Source: Herbaspirillum autotrophicum (lineage in GTDB: Bacteria > Pseudomonadota > Gammaproteobacteria > Burkholderiales > Burkholderiaceae_D). From it: DNA of 58,938 nt. How positions within the stretch are numbered: position 1 is the stretch's first letter; the number at the start of each line of letters is the position of its first letter. Positions 11,419 to 20,990 of the stretch are shown one piece after another. The position numbers and the translations under genes are program-made. The notes beneath the pieces were generated by a model that had not been told where the DNA came from, made no database searches, and was given only the letters and a program-made list of their open reading frames with translations. The stretch covers positions 1-58,938 of the forward strand of contig NZ_LFLS01000039.1 of NCBI RefSeq assembly GCF_001189915.1, read 5' to 3'.

Positions 11419-12921
11419 TCACTTCATTTGCGGGAAAGCGAACTCGACGCCGGCGCTGGCGGTATTCGGCCAGCGTTGCATGACCGCCTTGTGGCGCGTA
11501 TAGAAGCGCACGCCTTCCGGACCGTAGACATGATGGTCGCCAAACATGCTGCGTTTCCAGCCGCCGAAACTGTTGAACGCCATCGGCACCGGCAACGGCA
11601 CGTTGACCCCGACCATGCCGACTTGAATCTGGCGCACGAACTCCCGCGCCACGCCGCCGTCACGCGTGAATACCGCGACGCCGTTGCCGTATTCGTGGCG
11701 ATTGATCAGATCGACCGCGCTGGCAATATCCGGTGCCCGCAATACGCACAGCACCGGACCGAAAATTTCTTCCTTGTAGATCGACATTTCCGGCGTCACG
11801 TGATCGAACAAGGTGCCGCCGACGAAGAAACCGTTTTCGCGTCCCTTCACTTTGCAATCGCGGCCATCCACCACCAGCGTTGCGCCTTCCTTGACGCCCT
11901 GCCCGATCAGGCTTTCGATGCGTTGCTTGGCGGCAGCGGTGACCACCGGCCCCATCTCGGCATCCTTGTCCATGCCATCCTTGACCTTCAGGGCGCGGGT
12001 GCGCTCGGCCAGCGCGGCAATCAGTTTGTCGCCGGCATCGCCGACCGCCACCGCCACCGAAATCGCCATGCAGCGCTCACCGGCGGAACCGTAGGCGGCG
12101 CCGATCAAGGCATCCACCGCCTGCTGCATATCGGCATCCGGCATCACCACCATGTGATTCTTGGCGCCGCCCAGTGCCTGCACGCGCTTGCCATTGGCAC
12201 AGCCACGGGCATAGATGTATTCGGCAATCGGCGTAGAACCGACAAAGCTGATGGCTTGCACCGATGGATTGTCGAGCAAGGCTTCGACGGTTTCCTTGTC
12301 GCCTTGCACCACGTTGAATACGCCGTTCGGCAAGCCGGCCTGCTTGAGCAATTCCGCGTGCAACAACGATGGCGACGGATCGCGCTCGGATGGTTTCAAG
12401 ACAAAGGTATTACCGCACGCCAGCGCAATCGGGAACATCCACATCGGCACCATCACCGGGAAATTGAACGGCGTAATGCCGGCCACCACGCCGAGCGGCT
12501 GGCGCATCGACCAGGCATCGATGCCACGGGCGATCTGGTCGGTGAATTCACCCTTGAGCAATTGCGGAATGCCGACCGCATATTCGATCACTTCAATACC
12601 GCGCGCCACCTCGCCTTGGGCATCGGAAAATGTCTTGCCGTGCTCGCGGGTGAGCATGGTGGCGAATTCGTCGGCATGTTGCTGCACCAGTTGCAGATAA
12701 CGGAACAAGACCCGGGCGCGGGTCAGCGGCGGCGTATTCGACCAGGCCGGAAAGGCGGCGGCGGCCGCCGCCACGGCGGCGTTGACTTCCGCCGTGGTGC
12801 CCAGCGCCACGCGCGCCACCGGCACACCCAGCGCCGGATTGAACACGTCGGCGTAACGGCCGCTTTGGGTATCGCTGCGTTCGCCATTGATGAAATGGGT
12901 AATGATGTCCAGTTTGCTCAT
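11419..12921 (-). CDS. mmsA: CoA-acylating methylmalonate/malonate-semialdehyde dehydrogenase
   Basis: This 500-residue aldehyde dehydrogenase oxidises (methyl)malonate semialdehyde with CoA and NAD+, giving propionyl-CoA or acetyl-CoA plus CO2. The MmsA/IolA branch is shown by [32 protein letters not shown], the [17 protein letters not shown] segment and the catalytic Cys in GSAGERCMA. The C-terminus with [20 protein letters not shown] is also characteristic. In this cluster it would handle malonate semialdehyde from uracil-derived beta-alanine and methylmalonate semialdehyde from thymine-derived 3-aminoisobutyrate. It follows the aminotransferase by 110 bases, a spacer that contains a palindrome resembling a RutR half site. 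Confidence 0.93.
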   Translation of the reverse strand: MSKLDIITHFINGERSDTQSGRYADVFNPALGVPVARVALGTTAEVNAAVAAAAAAFPAWSNTPPLTRARVLFRYLQLVQQHADEFATMLTREHGKTFSDAQGEVARGIEVIEYAVGIPQLLKGEFTDQIARGIDAWSMRQPLGVVAGITPFNFPVMVPMWMFPIALACGNTFVLKPSERDPSPSLLHAELLKQAGLPNGVFNVVQGDKETVEALLDNPSVQAISFVGSTPIAEYIYARGCANGKRVQALGGAKNHMVVMPDADMQQAVDALIGAAYGSAGERCMAISVAVAVGDAGDKLIAALAERTRALKVKDGMDKDAEMGPVVTAAAKQRIESLIGQGVKEGATLVVDGRDCKVKGRENGFFVGGTLFDHVTPEMSIYKEEIFGPVLCVLRAPDIASAVDLINRHEYGNGVAVFTRDGGVAREFVRQIQVGMVGVNVPLPVPMAFNSFGGWKRSMFGDHHVYGPEGVRFYTRHKAVMQRWPNTASAGVEFAFPQMK

Positions 12922-12938
12922 TTTTTATCCTGTTGCTG

Positions 12939-12957
12939 TCATTGACCAGGTCAGTGA
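12939..12957. promoter_or_regulatory. 19-bp palindrome upstream of mmsA, candidate RutR-type operator
   Basis: The sequence TCA-T-TGACC-A-GGTCA-G-TGA is a nearly perfect 19-bp palindrome 18-36 bases before the mmsA start. It contains TTGACCA, identical to one half of the E. coli RutR consensus (TTGACCA, two bases, TGGTCAA) as I remember it. A RutR-like gene is encoded at 16094. Binding is inferred. Confidence 0.45.
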
Positions 12958-12969
12958 CGATGTCGTGAA

Positions 12970-12983
12970 GTCCGCTTGCGGAC
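12970..12983. other. Short perfect palindrome GTCCGCTTGCGGAC
   Basis: Six bases pair perfectly around TT in the spacer between the aminotransferase and mmsA-like genes, close to the candidate operator. It could be a second protein site or a small hairpin; nothing distinguishes these. Confidence 0.3.
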
Positions 12984-13031
12984 CAGAGTGGCGCTGCTCT
13001 TCAAAGCTGCGCCGGGAAAGGTAATGCCGAT

Positions 13032-14339
13032 TCAATCCAGCGCTTTCAGGATGGTCGCCAGTTTGCCGATCAACTCATCGATGTGTTTCTTTTCCAGCGT
13101 CAGCGGTGGCGACAAGGCAATGATGTCGCCGGTGATGCGAATCAGGATGCCGTCGGCAAACGCTTGCTTGAATGCCTTGTAGGCACGGGCGCCGGGCTTG
13201 CCGGGAATCGATGCCAGTTCGATGCCGGCGATGATGCCGATGCTGCGGATGTCGAGCACGTGCGGCAAGCCTTTGAGCGAATGCACCGCGTCGGCCCAGT
13301 AAGACGCCATGCTGCGCGCATGCTCCAGTACCCCGTCCTGTTCGAAAATATCCAGTGAAGCAAGACCGGCAGCGCACGCCAGCGGATGGCCTGAATAGGT
13401 ATAGCCGTGGAACAGTTCAATGCCGTCCGGCCCTTGCATGAAGGCATCGTGGATCGCTTGCTTGACGAACACCGCGCCCATCGGCACCACGCCGTTGGTG
13501 AGCCCCTTGGCAGTCGTGACCATGTCCGGCTCGACATCAAAATAATCAAATGCAAAGGGCGTAGTGAGGCGACCGAAGCCGGTAATCACTTCATCGAAAA
13601 TCAACAGAATGCCGTGCTTGGTGCACAGTTCGCGCAAGCGTTTCAGATACCCCTTGGGCGGTACCAGCACACCGGTGGAACCGGCTACCGGTTCGACGAT
13701 CACGGCGGCAATGGTGGAGGCATCATGCAGCGCGACGATGCGTTCCAGCTCATCGGCCAGATGGGCGCCCCACTCAGGTTGATCGCGAGTGAAGGCGTTG
13801 TGCTCCGGATGATGGGTGTGCGGCAAATGATCCACGCCGTTGAGCAGCAAACCGAAATGTTTGCGATTGCCGGCGATGCCGCCCACCGAAATGCCGCCGA
13901 AACCGACGCCGTGATAACCGCGTTCCCGGCCGATCAGACGTACCCGCGAGGCATCGCCACGGGCCCGGTGATACGCCAGCGCCATCTTCAATGCGGTGTC
14001 CACCGCTTCCGAACCGGAGTTGGTATAGAACACCTGGCTGAAGCGATTGCCGGTGAATTTTTTCAGTCGCTCGGCCAATTCGAATGCCGCCGGATGGCCG
14101 ATCTGGAACGATGGTGCGTAGTCGAGTTTGGCGACCATTTTCTGTACCGCATCGACAATCTTCGGCTGCGCATGTCCCAGCGGCACACACCACAAACCGG
14201 CGGTACCGTCGAGCACGGCATGGCCGGCGTCATCGCGGTAATACATGCCTTCGGCCGATACCAGCATGCGCGGCTGCGCCTTGAAATCGCGGTTGGCGGT
14301 GAACGGCATCCAGTAAGAAGCCATGTTGTTCGATTGCAT
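13032..14339 (-). CDS. Omega-amino acid--pyruvate (beta-alanine) aminotransferase, class III
   Basis: A class-III PLP-dependent aminotransferase of 435 residues. Beta-alanine or 3-aminoisobutyrate would be converted to the semialdehyde, with pyruvate as usual acceptor. It starts MQSNNMASYWMPFTANRDFK, the MPFT-type N-terminus of omega-amino acid:pyruvate aminotransferases. It also has FYTNSGSEAVDTALKMA, the cofactor Asp in LLIFDEVITGFGR and the Schiff-base Lys in TTAKGLTNGVVPMG. GGAGA lies 8 bases before ATG 14339. It is the first minus-strand gene of the cluster and divergent from the MocR-type regulator, with 215 bases of shared promoter region. The link to beta-alanine comes from context; 4-aminobutyrate is another possible donor. 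Confidence 0.92.
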   Translation of the reverse strand: MQSNNMASYWMPFTANRDFKAQPRMLVSAEGMYYRDDAGHAVLDGTAGLWCVPLGHAQPKIVDAVQKMVAKLDYAPSFQIGHPAAFELAERLKKFTGNRFSQVFYTNSGSEAVDTALKMALAYHRARGDASRVRLIGRERGYHGVGFGGISVGGIAGNRKHFGLLLNGVDHLPHTHHPEHNAFTRDQPEWGAHLADELERIVALHDASTIAAVIVEPVAGSTGVLVPPKGYLKRLRELCTKHGILLIFDEVITGFGRLTTPFAFDYFDVEPDMVTTAKGLTNGVVPMGAVFVKQAIHDAFMQGPDGIELFHGYTYSGHPLACAAGLASLDIFEQDGVLEHARSMASYWADAVHSLKGLPHVLDIRSIGIIAGIELASIPGKPGARAYKAFKQAFADGILIRITGDIIALSPPLTLEKKHIDELIGKLATILKALD

Positions 14340-14393
14340 AGAAAGTCTCCGTAAGGTGTGCTGTGGATCACTGCTGCGGGCATTGCATTTTTA

Positions 14394-14429
14394 TTTACCA
14401 TCAGGGAAAAATATTTACCCTTTGGTAAA
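14394..14429. promoter_or_regulatory. Repeat-rich divergent promoter region (candidate MocR/RutR control)
   Basis: TTTACC occurs at 14394 and 14414, exactly 20 bases apart, and the second copy forms a perfect inverted repeat with GGTAAA at 14424 (spacer CTTT). The block is AT-rich against a GC-rich background and sits between the aminotransferase and mocR starts. Paired direct repeats spaced by whole helical turns are usual for MocR-family operators. The overlapping TTGGTA at 14422 could serve as a -35 element for mocR. Confidence 0.4.
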
Positions 14430-14512
14430 AATATGGTGCAATGGTATGCGGCACTGTACCTGCCGAGACATACACAGACACATAAAAAAAATCCAACCGT
14501 AGTGGTAGCTGA

Positions 14513-14529
14513 AACAGAACAGTTCTGTT
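14513..14529. promoter_or_regulatory. Perfect 17-bp palindrome before mocR
   Basis: AACAGAAC-A-GTTCTGTT is a perfect palindrome ending 25 bases before the mocR start codon and just ahead of its AAGGAG ribosome site. Its place fits an autoregulatory operator or a 5'-UTR hairpin. Confidence 0.45.
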
Positions 14530-14554
14530 CGATGCAGCAAAAAGGAGACACGTA

Positions 14555-16057
14555 ATGGGCGAGACAGCCAAGGCAGCAACGATATTGCACTGCACAGATT
14601 TACCCCGACCGTGGCCCGATCTGAAGATTGATCGCAGCAAACGAGGTGGGCTGGTGGAACAAATTGTAGCGGCGGTCACCGACATGGTGAGCGAGAAAAA
14701 GCTGCGGGTCGGCACCAAAATGCCGTCCGTCAGACAGTTTGCCAAGTGGTATTGCGTCAGCACCTTCACTGTGGTCGAAGCCTATGATCGCCTGATCACG
14801 CACGGAGTCTTGTCGTCGCGCCGCAGCTCCGGCTATTTCGTGGCGCGCACCGAATCGCCCAAACCGTTGCCAGCACAGATCGGCAGCCATGCCCTGCCGC
14901 TGACGGAAATCGATACCCTCACCCCCGACCTGTACAGTGGCATGTCGGAATCCTTGCCGGTGGGCACCGGCTGGCTGCCGCCCGAATGGTATGGCGAAGC
15001 CACCATTCTCGACGCGGTCCGCCAAGCCATGCGCATGCCGTCCAGTCGCTTGCGCGGCTATGGCCATGCACGCGGCTTCCCCGCACTGTGCCAGCATCTT
15101 GCCAGTACCCTGAGTGAAGATCTGTTTGCGGTAGAACCGAATCAGATTCTGTTGACGCATGGTGCCACTCACGCGTTCGATCTGATCTTGCGCACGCTGA
15201 CCAAACCCGGTGATTGCGTGTTCGTCGAAGATCCCGGCTATGGCAATCTGGTGGCGCTGATCCGGCACCACGCCTGTATCCCGGTCGGCATTCCGCGCGG
15301 CGAACAGGGTCTCGACTTCGAGGTCTTGCAAGCACATGCGGCGACCGACAAACCCAAGCTGATGTTCGTCAACACGGTGCTGCAAAATCCGCTCGGCACT
15401 TCCCTCACGCATGCACAGACGCATCGCTTGCTGGCGATTGCCGAGCAATTCGATTTCTGGATTGTGGAAGATGACATCTATCGCGAACTGGCGGCCGGTT
15501 CCGATCCGTCGCTGGCGGCGATGGATGGTTTGCGGCGCGTGATCCGGGTCGGCAGTTTTTCCAAGACACTGTCGCCGGCGCTGCGCGTCGGCTCCATTTC
15601 GGCCTCGACGTCACTGATGCCGGAAATTGCCAGAGTCAAGATGCTGGCCGGACTCACCACCTCTGAAATCAACGAACGCGCGGCTTACCATGCGCTCACC
15701 TGCGGCAGTTACCGGCGCATGCTGGAACGCCTGAAAATCCGGCTCGATGCCGCCCGCGAAAGAACCCTGAGCAATCTCGGTGATCTGGGCCTGACCCCGT
15801 TGGCCAAACCGCGCGGCGGCATGTTTGTGAGTGCCGGCTGGCAGCAGACTCCGAATGCCGAATGTTGTGGCAAGAGCATCGCTGATCTGGCGCTGCAATC
15901 CGACATCCTGCTCGCGCCCGATGAATTTTTCACCATCACCAATACCGATTCCATCTGGTTTCGTTTCAACGTCGCCTATTCCGATTCACCACTGTTATCC
16001 GATTTTTTACGCAACATCAGCGAAAGACTGATCACTGCGGGTACATTACAACAATAG
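14555..16057 (+). CDS. MocR-type regulator (GntR DNA-binding domain fused to aminotransferase-like domain)
   Basis: A 500-residue fusion regulator. Residues about 25-95 form a GntR winged helix (GTKMPSVRQFAKWYCVSTFTV followed by RLITHGVLSSRRSSGYFV). The rest is a fold-type I aminotransferase domain with the cofactor Lys in VGSFSKTLSPALRVG and the Asn/Asp residues in VNTVLQNPLGTSL and WIVEDDIYREL. MocR proteins sense an amine or PLP adduct; GabR, for example, senses 4-aminobutyrate. Divergent placement from an omega-amino acid aminotransferase suggests that beta-alanine or 3-aminoisobutyrate is sensed, which is inference. A strong AAGGAG precedes the ATG by 8 bases. The next gene, a TetR regulator, follows after 36 bases and is probably cotranscribed. 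Confidence 0.93.
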   Translation: MGETAKAATILHCTDLPRPWPDLKIDRSKRGGLVEQIVAAVTDMVSEKKLRVGTKMPSVRQFAKWYCVSTFTVVEAYDRLITHGVLSSRRSSGYFVARTESPKPLPAQIGSHALPLTEIDTLTPDLYSGMSESLPVGTGWLPPEWYGEATILDAVRQAMRMPSSRLRGYGHARGFPALCQHLASTLSEDLFAVEPNQILLTHGATHAFDLILRTLTKPGDCVFVEDPGYGNLVALIRHHACIPVGIPRGEQGLDFEVLQAHAATDKPKLMFVNTVLQNPLGTSLTHAQTHRLLAIAEQFDFWIVEDDIYRELAAGSDPSLAAMDGLRRVIRVGSFSKTLSPALRVGSISASTSLMPEIARVKMLAGLTTSEINERAAYHALTCGSYRRMLERLKIRLDAARERTLSNLGDLGLTPLAKPRGGMFVSAGWQQTPNAECCGKSIADLALQSDILLAPDEFFTITNTDSIWFRFNVAYSDSPLLSDFLRNISERLITAGTLQQ

Positions 16058-16093
16058 CCACATCATCAGCACTTTGCCTTCAAGAGAAAAACC

Positions 16094-16756
16094 ATGCCTG
16101 CTACGCAAAAAAACAATTTGAGCTTGACCCACGTTTCCAGCCGTCGCGAAATCAATCGCGACAATCTGGAAGCGGATATCGTTGCCCAGGCAGAACGTGT
16201 ATTTGCAGAATGCGGATACGAAGGGACGTCGATTGCCGCGATTGCCGAAAACGTCGGCCTGTCGAAACAGAATCTGCTGTACTACTTTCCCTCCAAGCAG
16301 ATCTTGTACAAACGGGTACTCGATGACGTGCTCGACTCCTGGCTGGAACGCATGACGGTATTGGCCGATCCGGCGCTGCAACCGGAAGACGCGTTGCGCT
16401 CCTATATCGAAGCCAAGCTGCGCTTTTCACGCGAGCGGCCGTGGGGTTCACGGGTCTATGGCATGGAAGTGATTTCCGGTGCCCACATGTACAGCGCAGA
16501 AATTCGCGCCAAGGTGGTGCCGGTATTGCGCAAGGATATCGAAATCTTCGAACAATGGATGGCGGAGGGGAAAATCGCGACGATCAATGCCACCCATCTG
16601 CTGTTTGCGATCTGGGCGATGACCCAGGCGTATGCGGATTCAGCGTCGCAAATGGTGCTGGTATTGAACCAGCGCGCACTGACGCGCAAGGATTTTGAAG
16701 CGGCTGAAAAATTGATTTGCGATATGGTGCTGGCGGGAATTCGCATCTTGCCCTGA
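16094..16756 (+). CDS. TetR-family regulator of the RutR type
   Basis: This 220-residue TetR protein has its helix-turn-helix at about residues 35-80 (VFAECGYEGTSIAAIAENVG, then LSKQNLLYYFPSKQ). The C-terminal half, with RPWGSRVYGMEVISGAHMYS, LLFAIWAMTQAYADSA and LTRKDFEAAEKLICDMVLAG, matches the ligand domain of the RutR/YcdC subfamily. E. coli RutR responds to uracil and thymine and controls pyrimidine catabolism, so the match independently supports the pathway assignment for the minus-strand cluster. Effector residues were not checked. It is the second gene of a two-regulator unit with mocR. Confidence 0.9.
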   Translation: MPATQKNNLSLTHVSSRREINRDNLEADIVAQAERVFAECGYEGTSIAAIAENVGLSKQNLLYYFPSKQILYKRVLDDVLDSWLERMTVLADPALQPEDALRSYIEAKLRFSRERPWGSRVYGMEVISGAHMYSAEIRAKVVPVLRKDIEIFEQWMAEGKIATINATHLLFAIWAMTQAYADSASQMVLVLNQRALTRKDFEAAEKLICDMVLAGIRILP

Positions 16757-16823
16757 TGTTGGTCCGGGCAGATACCGGATCTGACCGGCCTCGCACGAGC
16801 GCCCGGTCAGTATCCGCATCAAG

Positions 16824-16844
16824 CCGTCAATATGGCATTGACGG
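16824..16844. other. Inverted repeat between convergent rutR-like gene and glnB
   Basis: CCGTCAAT and ATTGACGG pair perfectly around a five-base loop in the 106-base convergent spacer. No clear U tract follows in either direction, so it is at best a weak or factor-dependent termination hairpin. Confidence 0.35.
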
Positions 16845-16862
16845 CGGCAGACAGCATGCTGA

Positions 16863-17273
<411 letters not shown>

Positions 17274-18887
17274 TCATTCGCGGAATTTTGATGTAATCGG
17301 GTAACGCCAGTCCCGTCCGAACGCGCGATGGGTAATGCGAATGCCCACCGGTGCCTGACGTCGCTTGTATTCATTTATTTTAATCAAGCGCGTAATACGT
17401 TCAATATCTTCTTTGCGATAACCGGTCGCCTCGATCTCGGCAATGCCGGCATTTTCTTCCATGTACAACTGCATGATGCCATCCAGCACCTCATACGGCG
17501 GCAATGAATCCTGATCGGTCTGATCCGGCCGCAATTCGGCTGATGGCGCACGCGTCAGAATGCGTTCCGGAATTACCGGCGAGACACTGTTGCGATAGTC
17601 GCACAAGCGGTACACCAGTGTCTTGGCAATATCCTTGATGACCGCGAAACCGCCGGCCATGTCACCGTACAGCGTACAGTAACCGACCGCCATTTCGCTC
17701 TTGTTGCCGGTGGTCAGGACAATGGAACCGTATTTATTGGACATGGCCATCAACAAGGTACCGCGAATCCGGGCCTGAATGTTTTCTTCGGTAGTGTCTT
17801 CCGCCAGTCCCTTGAACTCCGCCGCCAAGGTATCGCGAAAGGCCGAGAAACATTGATTGATGGAAATTTCATCGTAGCGCACGCCAATCCGCTGCACCAT
17901 ATCACGCGAATCGACCAGCGAAATGTCGGCGGTATACGGGGACGGCATCATGATCGCGCGCACCTTGTCGGCACCCAGCGCATCAACGGCAATCGCCAGC
18001 GTGATCGCGGAATCGACACCGCCCGACAAGCCCAGCAATACGCTCGGGAAACCGTTCTTGCCGACATAGTCGCGCACACCGAGCACCAGCGCCTGATAAA
18101 TCTGCGCTTCAATCGTGAGCGCCGGCGCCAGTTGCCCGTCGCTGATATTGGCGCCATCGAAGGCGACCAGTTGCAAATCTTCCTGCGCATGCAGCAGGCT
18201 GGCGCGAACCTGCCCGGCCGCATCCATGACGAACGAGTTGCCGTCAAAAATCAATTCATCCTGACCGCCCACCAGATTGGCAAACACCAGCGGCAACCCC
18301 TGTGCGGTGACATTGGCGCGCATCACGTCTTGCCGCAGCGCCTGCTTGTGCATGTGGTACGGCGAACCATTGAGAATCAGCAAGACTTCGGCGCCAGCCG
18401 CACGCGCACGTGCCGGCGCACTGGAAAACCAGGTATCTTCGCAAATATTGATGCCGAAGCGCGTGCCTTTGACGTCGAACACGAAGGCCTGCGCCGATGG
18501 CGTGAAATAGCGTTTCTCGTCGAATACGCTGTCGTTGGGCAACTCTTCCTTGCAATAGGTGCCGAGTACTGCACCATTGAGCAAGACCGACGCTGCATTG
18601 AAGCGCGCCCCCTCTTTGAGCAGCGGATAACCGACTACCACGTGCACATCCTTCAGCGCCGCCAGTTCCAGCGCCAGCGACTGCAACGCCTCGGCCGTTT
18701 TTGCGTAGAATGCCTGACGCAGCAACAGATCTTCCGGCGGATAACCGACCAGCGATAATTCGGGTGTGAGGACAATATCCGCACCGAGGCTGGCGGCGCG
18801 ACGTGAAAATTCGGCGATTTTGTTGCGATTGCCCGCGATATCTCCAACGGTGCTGTTGATCTGGGCGATGGCGACTTTGACTGACAT
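17274..18887 (-). CDS. nadE: Glutamine-dependent NAD+ synthetase
   Basis: A two-domain cytoplasmic enzyme of 537 residues that makes NAD+ from nicotinic acid adenine dinucleotide with glutamine as ammonia donor. The N-terminal nitrilase-like glutaminase (about residues 1-250) begins MSVKVAIAQINSTVGD and has the catalytic Cys in GINICEDTWF. The C-terminal synthetase has the PP-loop LGLSGGVDSAITLAIAVDAL and the TGNKSEMAVGYCTLYGDMAGG segment. I chose the start at 18887; a longer ORF to 18947 overlaps the divergent gene and lacks domain support. It is probably cotranscribed with glnB. Confidence 0.96.
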   Translation of the reverse strand: MSVKVAIAQINSTVGDIAGNRNKIAEFSRRAASLGADIVLTPELSLVGYPPEDLLLRQAFYAKTAEALQSLALELAALKDVHVVVGYPLLKEGARFNAASVLLNGAVLGTYCKEELPNDSVFDEKRYFTPSAQAFVFDVKGTRFGINICEDTWFSSAPARARAAGAEVLLILNGSPYHMHKQALRQDVMRANVTAQGLPLVFANLVGGQDELIFDGNSFVMDAAGQVRASLLHAQEDLQLVAFDGANISDGQLAPALTIEAQIYQALVLGVRDYVGKNGFPSVLLGLSGGVDSAITLAIAVDALGADKVRAIMMPSPYTADISLVDSRDMVQRIGVRYDEISINQCFSAFRDTLAAEFKGLAEDTTEENIQARIRGTLLMAMSNKYGSIVLTTGNKSEMAVGYCTLYGDMAGGFAVIKDIAKTLVYRLCDYRNSVSPVIPERILTRAPSAELRPDQTDQDSLPPYEVLDGIMQLYMEENAGIAEIEATGYRKEDIERITRLIKINEYKRRQAPVGIRITHRAFGRDWRYPITSKFRE

Positions 18888-18951
18888 GATGGCGACAGAT
18901 AAAAAAGAGTGCAATGACGAAAAGAATGAGCGCAGCGAGGATGCCAAGCAT

Positions 18952-20148
18952 ATGCTCGCAGTGAATTATCGCACGCGAATCATTTCTTCTCTGGCAGAAA
19001 TTGGCGCAGCGGACTGGGATGGCTTGCTGGCAGAAGAAAGCAACGCCACCACCGGTACGCCGGCGGCGGCAGAATCGGACCACAATCCATTTCTTTCCTA
19101 CGCTTTTTTGCACGCCCTGCACGAAAGCGGCTCGGCCACGCCCGAAACCGGCTGGGAACCGCATTACCTGACGCTGTGGCAGGATGAGCGCCTGGTCGCC
19201 GCCATGCCGCTCTATCGCAAACACCACTCCTATGGCGAATACGTGTTCGACTGGGCCTGGGCGGAAGCCTATCAGCGCCACGGCCTGCCCTACTATCCGA
19301 AATTGTTGTCGGCGATTCCGTTCACGCCGGTGCGCGGCAGCCGCCTGCTGGCGCGCGACGACCCGGCGCGGACGGCACTGATTTCCGCTCTGCAAGCGCT
19401 GCAAAGCGAAGCCGAGGTGTCATCCACCCATATTCTGTATCCGCCGCCGGCGCAGGCGCAGTTACTGGAACAAGCCGGCTTCCTGCTGCGCAGCGGCGTG
19501 CAATTCCATTGGCATAATCAAGGCTATCGCCATTTCGATGAGTTTCTGTCAACACTGGAACGCAAGAAGCGCAAGAACATTCTGGCCGAACGGCGCAAGG
19601 TAGCTGATGCCGGCGTCAGTTTCCGGCATGTGCGCGGCGCCGATGCCAGCGAGCAAGACTGGCGCTTCTTCCACCGCTGCTACCGGCACACCTATGCTGC
19701 GCACCATTCGACGCCGTATCTGAATCTGGACTTTTTTTTGCGGATTGCCGCCGGCATGCCGCAACATTTGCTGCTGACGGTAGCCAGCCGCGACGGCAAG
19801 GATATCGGCTCGTCGCTGGTGGTGTACGACCAAAGCTCGCTGTATGGCCGCTATTGGGGCGCACTGGAAGACGTCCCCTGCATGCATTTTGAAACCGCGT
19901 ATTACCAGCCGCTGGAATTCTGCATCGAGCAAAAGATCGCCTGGTTCGAAGGTGGTGCTCAGGGCGAACACAAAATGGCGCGCGGCTTCCTGCCACAACA
20001 GACCTGGTCGGCACACTGGCTGGCGCATCCCGGCTTTGCCAATGCCGTCGAAGAATTTTTACAGCGTGAAGGCGGCGGGATTGCCAATTATCTCGACGAA
20101 CTCAATGAGCACACGCCGTTCCGGCGCCCCAAGGCCTCAGACCTCTGA
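18952..20148 (+). CDS. FemAB/GNAT-like acyltransferase-fold protein (DUF482 type)
   Basis: A 398-residue protein resembling the conserved proteobacterial family often labelled 'peptidoglycan biosynthesis protein' or GNAT N-acetyltransferase (FemAB-like, DUF482). Supporting segments are NPFLSYAFLHALHESGSA, YVFDWAWAEAYQRHGLPYYP, ERKKRKNILAERRKV and the C-terminal QGEHKMARGF. The start is uncertain: ATG 18952 has GAGG 11 bases upstream, but an in-frame ATG at 18889 would add 21 residues and begin only one base beyond the divergent nadE start. The 3' end overlaps the convergent ArsR-type gene by 12 bases. Biochemical function is unknown. Confidence 0.8.
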   Translation: MLAVNYRTRIISSLAEIGAADWDGLLAEESNATTGTPAAAESDHNPFLSYAFLHALHESGSATPETGWEPHYLTLWQDERLVAAMPLYRKHHSYGEYVFDWAWAEAYQRHGLPYYPKLLSAIPFTPVRGSRLLARDDPARTALISALQALQSEAEVSSTHILYPPPAQAQLLEQAGFLLRSGVQFHWHNQGYRHFDEFLSTLERKKRKNILAERRKVADAGVSFRHVRGADASEQDWRFFHRCYRHTYAAHHSTPYLNLDFFLRIAAGMPQHLLLTVASRDGKDIGSSLVVYDQSSLYGRYWGALEDVPCMHFETAYYQPLEFCIEQKIAWFEGGAQGEHKMARGFLPQQTWSAHWLAHPGFANAVEEFLQREGGGIANYLDELNEHTPFRRPKASDL

Positions 20149-20868
20149 AACAGCCGGCACGAGCGATTGTGCGTCAACCCCCAATTCCTGCAGCAATCCG
20201 GTGCGGCCTGCGGGCGTAATCTGCACCGCGCGTGAATCCTTGACCCGGCGCAGCCAGCCTTTGTCGCACCACAGGCGCAGCAGTTGCACGGCCAGTGGTC
20301 CGCCGAGATGGTGCTCGCGCTCGGTCCAATCCAGACATTGGCGCGCCACCCCGCGCCGGCTGGTTTTCAACTGCGCCACCGGCAATCCCATACTGGCCAG
20401 CCACGCATTGCCGGCCGGCGTGACAGCGAATTGTTTATCCGGCGCGTCGACGATGAAGTGGCGCGCCTGCAAACCGCGCGTGACGGCAACCCCCAGTTGC
20501 CCGGCCAGATGGTCATAGCAGCAGCGCGCCCAGCGTAACTCCTGCGCCTGCCGGCTGCGTGGCCGCTCCCGAATCACCGGCGCCGGATCAATTGCCGCCA
20601 GACTTTCCAGTGCCGCCGCGACCTGTGCATTGGCCAGCCGGTAATAGCGATGCCGGCCCTGCACTTCGACGCTCAACAATCCTCCCGTCAGCAACTTGCC
20701 CAGATGGGCGCTGGCAGTCTGCGCCGTAATGCCGGCGGCATACGCCAGCTCACCGGCCGGCAAGGCGCGGCCATCGAGCAAGGTCATCAGCATTGCGGCC
20801 CGGGCCGGATCGGCCATCAGGAACGCGGTTGATGCGAGTTTGGGGTGTTGCTGTGAAGCTTGCTGCAT
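20137..20868 (-). CDS. ArsR-family winged-helix regulator with C-terminal extension
   Basis: A 243-residue regulator. Residues about 10-95 form an ArsR-type winged helix with ALPAGELAYAAGITAQTAS as recognition region, followed by GRHRYYRLANAQVAAALESL. The second half (RCCYDHLAGQLGVAV, CLDWTEREHHLGGPL) matches the longer ArsR group whose C-terminal domain often accompanies the HTH. No CxC metal motif of the arsenic sensors is visible, so the signal is unknown. The start at 20868 is preceded by GGAGATC; the ORF to 20928 is less likely. It is divergent from a broken NTF2-like gene that it may once have controlled. GATGCG/CGCATC at 20907-20929 is a possible operator. Confidence 0.85.
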   Translation of the reverse strand: MQQASQQHPKLASTAFLMADPARAAMLMTLLDGRALPAGELAYAAGITAQTASAHLGKLLTGGLLSVEVQGRHRYYRLANAQVAAALESLAAIDPAPVIRERPRSRQAQELRWARCCYDHLAGQLGVAVTRGLQARHFIVDAPDKQFAVTPAGNAWLASMGLPVAQLKTSRRGVARQCLDWTEREHHLGGPLAVQLLRLWCDKGWLRRVKDSRAVQITPAGRTGLLQELGVDAQSLVPAVSEV

Positions 20869-20990
20869 AGTTTGATCTCCAGTGAGTCGATTGTAGCCCC
20901 AAGGATGATGCGATGTTTCGTCACGCATCGAAGCATTGCGCTGCGCATCGGATGCACACTGGGAACCTGCTCAACTCATCCCCCGTACCC

